NCBI GenBank assembly: GCA_049694275.1
Contig: JBAVQS010000086.1
Coordinates: forward strand, 1 to 9,939
From: JBAVQS01 sp049694275
GTDB taxonomy: Bacteria > Chloroflexota > Anaerolineae > UBA4142 > SHND01
Direction of reading: 5' to 3'
DNA: 9,939 nt
In this document: positions 6,292-9,939 of the stretch, piece by piece
Layout of the letters: each line of letters starts with the position of its first letter
Numbering within the stretch: the stretch's first letter is position 1
Notes under the pieces: model-generated
What the model saw: the letters and a program-made list of their open reading frames with translations, nothing else
The model's database searches: none
Told to the model about the DNA's origin: nothing
Position numbers and translations under genes: made by a program

Positions 6292-6975
6292 ATGTCTACC
6301 ATACTGGTCGCCGACGACGAAAAGAAAATCGTTCAGGTTCTGCGCGGCTATCTGGAGCAAGCGGGATTTGCCGTCGTGACGGCGGGCGACGGGCCCGGCG
6401 CGCTTGCCGCTTTTCGCCGTGCGCGCCCCGACCTCGTGCTGCTCGACCTCAACCTGCCCGGTTTGGATGGGCTCGACGTCACGCGCACAATTCGTAAGGA
6501 ATCGTCCGTCCCGCTCATCATGCTCACGGCGCGTGTCCAGGAGAGCGACCGGCTCATTGGTCTCGAACTGGGCGCGGACGATTACATCGTCAAGCCCTTT
6601 AGCCCGCGCGAGGTGGTCGCTCGTATCCGCGCGGTCCTCCGCCGGACGAGCGGCGAATCCCATGTTGGCGAAGTGATCCGCGCCGGCGGTCTGCTCCTCG
6701 ACCTCGCGCGACATACTCTCACCGTCGGCGCCCGCGCCGTCGAGCTCACGCCAACGGAATTTGATCTGCTCGCCGTCCTCATGCACAGCCCCGGCCGCGC
6801 CTTTACGCGCCTCCAGCTCCTCGAACGCGTCCAGGGCGAGACGTACGAGGGATACGAGCGCACGCTCGACGCGCACATCAAGAATCTGCGCGGCAAGCTC
6901 GGCGATGATCCACGCAGCCCCCGTTACATCGTCACGGTTTATGGAATCGGTTACAAATTTGCCGAAGAATTGTAA
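6292..6975 (+). CDS. Two-component response regulator, OmpR/PhoB family
   Basis: A 227-residue transcription factor. The receiver domain (about 1-118) has the acidic pair D8/D9 in VADDE, the phospho-acceptor D52 in LLDLNLPGLDG, T79 in IMLTA and K101 in IVKPF, so it should be phosphorylated normally. The C-terminal winged helix (about 128-225) shows ELTPTEFDLL, the R-rich ERTLDAHIKNLRGKL recognition-helix region and the YIVTVYGIGYKF wing. Length and layout are standard for the family. The ATG at 6292 was chosen over the GTG at 6241 because the promoter -10 overlaps the upstream extension. There is no clear Shine-Dalgarno before it. The sensor kinase follows after 58 bp and is its likely partner. 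Its targets are unknown; the divergent lipid-synthesis unit and its own promoter are candidates. Confidence 0.95.
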   Translation: MSTILVADDEKKIVQVLRGYLEQAGFAVVTAGDGPGALAAFRRARPDLVLLDLNLPGLDGLDVTRTIRKESSVPLIMLTARVQESDRLIGLELGADDYIVKPFSPREVVARIRAVLRRTSGESHVGEVIRAGGLLLDLARHTLTVGARAVELTPTEFDLLAVLMHSPGRAFTRLQLLERVQGETYEGYERTLDAHIKNLRGKLGDDPRSPRYIVTVYGIGYKFAEEL

Positions 6976-7033
6976 ATGCGCCAGGGGTGCTGCATCATGC
7001 GCTTGGCTCATTGGTTCGTTGAAGATTGTTCCC

Positions 7034-8404
7034 ATGCGTAATTCGCTTCTCCTCCGTCTCACCGCCGCCTTTGCCCTCATCATCCTGATTGCCCTGGCGG
7101 CCGTCTATATCGTGGCGAGCCAGGCGACCTCGCGCGAGTTCCAGTATTTCATGTTCCGCGGCCAAATGCTCACCGAGCAAGACCTCGTCCAGCAGTTGGC
7201 CGACTATTACCGGCAGCAGGGGACCTGGAATGGCGTCGATGCGCTTCTCACGCGCGGCTCCGGCGGCATGATGGGTGGCGGAGGGGGGATGATGGGCGCG
7301 GGCTCGATGTCGGCGCAGCTCACGCTTGCCGATGCGCGTGGCGTGGTCATCGCGGATACGCTTGGTCGGCGGGTGGGCCAGACCTTGACCGCGGCCGAGC
7401 GCCAGAGCGGCCTGCCGGTTGTCGTGAATGGGCAGCCGGTCGGAACATTGCTGGCCGGTAGCAGCATCGCCGTGGCCGACCCTTCGTCGCAGCAGTTTCT
7501 CGATCAGGTCAACCGCTCGGTCCTCTTTGCCGCGCTCACCGCCGGCCTCCTCGCGCTCGCGCTCGGCTATCTCCTCTTTCGCCAGATCACCGCGCCGCTC
7601 CACGCCCTCTCGGCCGCCTCCACGCGTATCGCCGCTGGCGATCTCGCCGCGCGCGTGCCGGTCAAGGGCGACGATGAGGTCGCACAGGTCGGCCGTTCTT
7701 TTAACGCGATGGCCGGCCACCTTGCGCGCTCCGAGACCGCGCGGCGCAACATGCTCGCCGACGTCGCGCACGAGCTGCGCAATCCCCTCGGCGTTCTCCA
7801 GAGCCACCTCGAAGCGGTTCAGGATGGTGTTCTGACCGCCGATGCCGAACAGATCGCCTCGCTCCATGACGAGACCCTGCACCTGACCCATCTCGTGGAC
7901 GACCTGCGCGAGCTCGCCCTGGCCGAAGCCGGCCAGTTGCGTCTCGAACTTCAACCCACCGACCTGCGCGCCCTCATCTCGCGTACTCTCGCCGCCTTCC
8001 AACCCCAGGCCGCAGCCCGCGAGGTCGAGCTGCGCGCCAGCCTTGCCGCCGATCTCCCGCCCCTCGACCTCGACGCGCACCGCATCGAGCAGGTGCTCAC
8101 CAATCTCCTCTCGAATGCCCTTCGCTACACTCCCACCGGTGGGCGTATCGAGGTCAGCCTTACCGCCGGTCCGCAGGCCGTTCGCGTCGAGGTTCGCGAC
8201 AGCGGCCCCGGTATTGCCCCCGAGGATCTTTCCCACCTATTCGAGCGCTTTTGGCGCGCGGACAAATCGCGCACCCGCACTGAGGGCGGCGCCGGGCTTG
8301 GTCTCGCCATCGCTAAACAATGGGTCGAGGCTCATCATGGCCGCATCGGCGTCTCCAGCCCGCCCGGCCAGGGCGCCACCTTCTGGTTCGAGCTTCCTCA
8401 GTAG
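7034..8404 (+). CDS. Membrane sensor histidine kinase (HAMP, HisKA, HATPase_c) with Met/Gly-rich sensor loop
   Basis: A 456-residue inner-membrane kinase that should phosphorylate the adjacent response regulator. TM1 is about residues 9-28, an extracytoplasmic sensor spans 29-162, TM2 is about 163-183, and HAMP is 184-236. HisKA has H246 in DVAHELRNPL. The ATPase domain has the N box (LTNLLSNALRY, N357 and N361), G1 (DSGPGI, D389), the F box (HLFERFWRAD) and G2 (GGAGLGLAI, from 418). All catalytic elements are intact. The sensor loop carries M79, M80, M86, M87 and M92 in an otherwise glycine-rich run, which could bind soft metals such as Cu(I); this is inference. The ATG at 7034 places TM1 at the N-terminus. 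No strong ribosome binding site precedes it, and in-frame TTG at 7019 is an alternative. Confidence 0.95.
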   Translation: MRNSLLLRLTAAFALIILIALAAVYIVASQATSREFQYFMFRGQMLTEQDLVQQLADYYRQQGTWNGVDALLTRGSGGMMGGGGGMMGAGSMSAQLTLADARGVVIADTLGRRVGQTLTAAERQSGLPVVVNGQPVGTLLAGSSIAVADPSSQQFLDQVNRSVLFAALTAGLLALALGYLLFRQITAPLHALSAASTRIAAGDLAARVPVKGDDEVAQVGRSFNAMAGHLARSETARRNMLADVAHELRNPLGVLQSHLEAVQDGVLTADAEQIASLHDETLHLTHLVDDLRELALAEAGQLRLELQPTDLRALISRTLAAFQPQAAAREVELRASLAADLPPLDLDAHRIEQVLTNLLSNALRYTPTGGRIEVSLTAGPQAVRVEVRDSGPGIAPEDLSHLFERFWRADKSRTRTEGGAGLGLAIAKQWVEAHHGRIGVSSPPGQGATFWFELPQ

Positions 8405-8437
8405 CCAACCATTCATAATCTCAACGAAATCAAGTAA

Positions 8438-8485
8438 AGGGAAACAAAAACGACGGGCTTCACAGCCCGTCGTTTTTGTTTCCCT
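8438..8485. terminator. Perfect 22-bp stem intrinsic terminator, bidirectional
   Basis: Two 22-nt arms (8438-8459 and 8464-8485) pair perfectly around the 4-nt loop TCAC. The stem has a GC core (GACGGGCT/AGCCCGTC) next to the loop and A5/T5 tracts further out, so in either direction the GC core is followed by T5 and then GTTTCCC. It starts 33 nt after the kinase stop codon and ends the two-component unit. Nothing transcribed toward it from the right is visible. Confidence 0.88.
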
Positions 8486-8502
8486 GTTCCCTCGCAGGGA
8501 AC
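8486..8502. repeat. Short hairpin abutting the terminator
   Basis: GTTCCCT, CGC, AGGGAAC: a perfect 7-bp stem with 3-nt loop that starts at the base right after the main terminator. Its arms echo the outer part of the terminator arm (GTTTCCCT), so the two could exchange pairing. It lies just upstream of the lipoprotein promoter region. Confidence 0.6.
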
Positions 8503-8507
8503 GGCGC

Positions 8508-8535
8508 TTGACCCTTTTTCGTCCTATAATAGAAC
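8508..8535 (+). promoter_or_regulatory. Probable promoter of the GerMN lipoprotein
   Basis: A perfect TATAAT lies at 8525-8530, but the TTGACC at 8508-8513 is only 11 bp away, too close to be its -35. TTGACC with 16-bp spacing to TAGAAC (8530-8535) is the alternative. Either would start transcription about 8537-8542 and give a ~40-nt leader. Confidence 0.5.
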
Positions 8536-8567
8536 TGTCATGTCGACGATAGGAGAAATCTCTCCGG

Positions 8568-8573
8568 AGGAGG
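8568..8573 (+). promoter_or_regulatory. Ribosome binding site of the GerMN lipoprotein
   Basis: AGGAGG, 6 nt before the ATG at 8580. It is part of a purine-rich GGAGGAGGAG run. An upstream hairpin GGAGA-AATC-TCTCC (8552-8565) and a competing CTCC/GGAG pairing (8562-8565 with 8572-8575) are possible but weak. Confidence 0.75.
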
Positions 8574-8579
8574 AGCGTC

Positions 8580-9308
8580 ATGTCTAACCGAACTGGATTC
8601 GTTCTCGTACTACTCGTATTGCTTGCCGCGCTGGCGACCGGTTGTAACCTGATCAACCCCGCGCCCGCGCCCACTCTCGCCCCCATTGCCACCTCGAAAC
8701 CTGCCGCGACGGTTCCCGCGCCGACGTCCGGCCCTGCCCTCGCGACGCCGCTCCCAACCCAGGTGCCCGATACCACGGTCGCCGCCCAGGTCGCCTCGCC
8801 TACTGCGCCATCCGCCCCATTGCCCACCCTTGCTCTTGCGACCGCGACGAGGCCCCCGGTCGTCACGCAACCGACCGCAGCCCCTGCCGTCGGCCAGTTT
8901 ACGCACGTCAAGATTTATCTGATTGCCATGCAGGATAACGGTCGCTCCGGGCCGCCCGTCGGCTGCGGCGACAGCGCCATCGCGGTAGACCGGCAGATTC
9001 CGCCGACGAACGGCCCGCTCGCCGCCGCGCTCAACCAGCTCCTCTCGCTCCACAGCAAGGACTATGGTCAGTCCGGCCTCTACAACGCTCTCTACCAGTC
9101 CAACCTGCAGCTATCGAGCGTCGCCATCATCAACGGCCTTGCTACGATCCGACTGACCGGCAAGCTCCAATCCGGCGGCGTGTGCGACGACCCGCGCATC
9201 ATCGCCCAGCTCACCCAGACCGCGCTCCAGTTCTCGACCGTCCGCACCACCGCGATCTATGTCAATGGGACGCCGATTCAAGCGCTGCTGTCGGGCAAAG
9301 GGCCGTAG
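8580..9308 (+). CDS. GerMN-like domain lipoprotein with Pro/Thr/Ala-rich linker
   Basis: A 242-residue exported protein. A short charged N-terminus and a hydrophobic stretch (7-20) end in ATGC, a lipobox-like site with C22 as the lipidation residue. Residues about 25-105 are a low-complexity linker rich in Pro, Thr and Ala, as in cell-envelope lipoproteins. The C-terminal part (about 108-240) fits a GerMN-type fold: VKIYLIA start, PLAAALNQLL helix, then LQLSSVAIINGLATIRLTG and TTAIYVNG. These domains are known from GerM/LpqB-type proteins and from many Chloroflexota lipoproteins and are usually of unknown function. C129 and C202 could form a disulfide outside the cell. It has its own promoter and a strong ribosome binding site, and is flanked by terminators, so it is probably monocistronic. 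Confidence 0.85.
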   Translation: MSNRTGFVLVLLVLLAALATGCNLINPAPAPTLAPIATSKPAATVPAPTSGPALATPLPTQVPDTTVAAQVASPTAPSAPLPTLALATATRPPVVTQPTAAPAVGQFTHVKIYLIAMQDNGRSGPPVGCGDSAIAVDRQIPPTNGPLAAALNQLLSLHSKDYGQSGLYNALYQSNLQLSSVAIINGLATIRLTGKLQSGGVCDDPRIIAQLTQTALQFSTVRTTAIYVNGTPIQALLSGKGP

Positions 9309-9310
9309 CG

Positions 9311-9330
9311 ACGGATTGCGGCGCATCCGT
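9311..9330. repeat. Hairpin after the lipoprotein gene
   Basis: ACGGAT (9311-9316) pairs with ATCCGT (9325-9330), and two more pairs are possible past a one-base bulge. It begins 2 nt after the lipoprotein stop codon and is directly followed by the stronger hairpin at 9333-9357. There is no T-run. Confidence 0.5.
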
Positions 9331-9332
9331 GT

Positions 9333-9357
9333 AGAGACGGCCCGCCGGGCCGTCTCT
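9333..9357. repeat. 11-bp perfect GC-rich palindrome, dispersed-repeat-like, probable 3' end hairpin
   Basis: AGAGACGGCCC, loop GCC, GGGCCGTCTCT: a perfect 11-bp stem 24 nt after the lipoprotein stop. No T-run follows, so it may protect the 3' end of the mRNA or act with another signal rather than as a classic intrinsic terminator. The GTAGAGAC...GTCTCT outline resembles short palindromes dispersed in other genomes; this is from memory and unchecked. Confidence 0.7.
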
Positions 9358-9378
9358 GTGCGCGACCGCTCGCGTAAA

Positions 9379-9407
9379 TTGACCGCGCAAATAATTGATG
9401 GTATAGT
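9379..9407 (+). promoter_or_regulatory. Sigma70-type promoter for the small RNA/leader before the zinc-ribbon gene
   Basis: TTGACC (9379-9384), an exact 17-bp spacer, and TATAGT (9402-9407): ten of twelve bases match consensus. It predicts a start near 9413, right at the 5' edge of a folded segment that ends in an intrinsic terminator. Confidence 0.72.
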
Positions 9408-9411
9408 AATC

Positions 9412-9503
9412 GTGCCACCTTGCTCGGGCAAACTTTCGCCTCATGGGGCAAGGCGCACGAGTTGATGAACGACTCTGGTTTCCGAGTCGTTTTTTCTTTT
9501 TTT
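9412..9503 (+). ncRNA. Putative small RNA or terminated 5' leader
   Basis: The segment between the promoter at 9379-9407 and the terminator at 9468-9503 folds well. CGTGC (9411-9415) pairs with GCACG (9455-9459), CCTTGC (9418-9423) with GCAAGG (9448-9453), and GGGC (9426-9429) with GCCT (9438-9441) as the inner arm. A second hairpin is the terminator. The product would be about 90 nt. It matches no RNA family that I recognise. It could be a free small RNA, or a leader whose terminator controls entry into the zinc-ribbon gene 50 nt further on. Confidence 0.45.
9468..9503 (+). terminator. Intrinsic terminator upstream of the zinc-ribbon gene
   Basis: AACGACTC (9468-9475) pairs with GAGTCGTT (9484-9491), with two further GG/CC pairs inside, followed by an almost pure T-run to 9503. 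It sits downstream of a good promoter and upstream of a gene start on the same strand, so it either ends a short RNA or acts as an attenuator. Confidence 0.75.
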
Positions 9504-9537
9504 CCTGCCGACCAGTCTGTTGCATCTCGCTCGCGTC

Positions 9538-9543
9538 AGGGAG
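9538..9543 (+). promoter_or_regulatory. Ribosome binding site of the zinc-ribbon protein
   Basis: AGGGAG, 9 nt before the ATG at 9553, a slightly long but acceptable spacing. It supports this ATG, which also puts the CxxC zinc knuckle at the very N-terminus as usual for this type. Confidence 0.5.
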
Positions 9544-9552
9544 TGGCTACAG

Positions 9553-9939
9553 ATGAATTGCAGTCAATGCGGACAGCCGTTCGGGCCGGATGCCAAGTTC
9601 TGTTTCACTTGCGGCGCGCCGCGCCCGGCCCCACTCGCGCCCCGCTTTCAGCAAGCGCACGACCAATACTGTGTGCTCCGCGGGCAGTTGGATGCGGGCC
9701 GCATCACGCGCGTCGCGTTTGAGACCGCGCTCAAGGATATTGGAATCCAGGATGCGGAAGGCCACTACTGGCTTTTGGGCGCCGATAGCGGGGAATGGTA
9801 CATGCATGATGGGCAGCAGTGGGTGCGCGGCGCGCCTCCCGCCGAGCCCGATGCGCCCGTTCCGCCGCTGGTTGCCCCTGTGTCTCTGGCGCCCCCGCCT
9901 CTCGCTCCCGTCGCCGTCTCTGCGCCGCCGCCCCCGCCT
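9553..9939 (+). CDS. Zinc-ribbon protein with W-Y-D-G-W-V module and Pro-rich region, 3' end beyond right edge (partial)
   Basis: At least 129 residues; the frame is open to the window edge. C3-x2-C6-x10-C17-x2-C20 is a rubredoxin-like zinc ribbon. Residues about 32-62 form a short helical segment (QLDAGRITRVAFETAL) that resembles SHOCT-type modules. Next comes a compact aromatic unit with W73, WY at 82-83, DG at 86-87 and WV at 90-91, reminiscent of small GYF-like binding folds. From residue 95 the sequence becomes Pro/Ala-rich, as in linkers to membrane or effector domains. I know this N-terminal layout from uncharacterised Chloroflexota proteins that carry different C-terminal parts, so the function depends on what lies beyond the edge. 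The gene is preceded by an intrinsic terminator, which suggests controlled read-through or an unseen promoter in 9504-9540. Confidence 0.85.
   Translation, partial: MNCSQCGQPFGPDAKFCFTCGAPRPAPLAPRFQQAHDQYCVLRGQLDAGRITRVAFETALKDIGIQDAEGHYWLLGADSGEWYMHDGQQWVRGAPPAEPDAPVPPLVAPVSLAPPPLAPVAVSAPPPPP

Noticed and set aside
6995..8236. 413-codon minus-strand open frame
   Set aside because: It is antisense to the histidine kinase with all catalytic boxes intact. The peptide is compositionally odd (Gly/Arg/Glu-rich) and is explained by the codon bias of the real gene.
9426..9433. GGGCAAAC in the leader RNA, reminiscent of the conserved start of c-di-GMP-I riboswitches
   Set aside because: The other conserved parts of that class (a CGCAAAGCC-type element and the tetraloop receptor) are missing, and the segment is too short for the full aptamer.

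Overview
The window reads as chromosomal DNA from a high-GC bacterium, most likely a member of the Chloroflexota (Anaerolineae-like). This assignment is an inference. It rests on the lipoprotein with a long Pro/Thr/Ala-rich linker and a GerMN-like domain, on the zinc-ribbon protein with a W-Y-x-x-D-G-x-x-W-V module and Pro-rich tail, on the strong use of C/G at third codon positions, and on several dispersed-type palindromes. No rRNA, tRNA, CRISPR array or insertion sequence was seen.

Left part, minus strand (5852 down to 1): a two-gene, probably co-transcribed unit. An acyl-CoA dehydrogenase (5852-4218) is followed after 90 bp by a very large modular synthase that starts at 4127 and runs off the left edge; at least 1375 residues are open without a stop. 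The visible part is ketosynthase (C218-H352-H390), a long linker, a malonyl-type acyltransferase (S712, HAFH ending at H817), a second linker, and a second, divergent ketosynthase (C1237). No acyl carrier protein is visible, so carrier and reductive domains must lie beyond the edge or in other genes. The first ketosynthase has the character of secondary-lipid / PUFA-type synthases. A dehydrogenase placed first suggests a lipid or polyketide pathway that introduces or uses unsaturated acyl chains.

Divergent spacer (5853-6291, about 440 bp): it holds the 5' leader of the dehydrogenase-synthase unit, with a minus-strand hairpin plus T-run that looks like an attenuator, and a 72-bp two-tier palindrome just upstream of the dehydrogenase ribosome binding site. 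It also holds two shorter inverted repeats that could be operators, and a clear promoter for the plus-strand two-component genes.

Right part, plus strand: an OmpR/PhoB-type response regulator (6292-6975) and its sensor histidine kinase (7034-8404), whose extracytoplasmic loop carries a striking Met/Gly-rich patch. The pair ends at a 22-bp perfect-stem terminator (8438-8485). A GerMN-like lipoprotein (8580-9308) follows, then tandem hairpins, then a compact unit with a good promoter (9379-9407), a folded ~90-nt RNA and an intrinsic terminator (9468-9503). This is either a small RNA or a transcription-attenuated leader for the zinc-ribbon gene that starts at 9553 and runs off the right edge.
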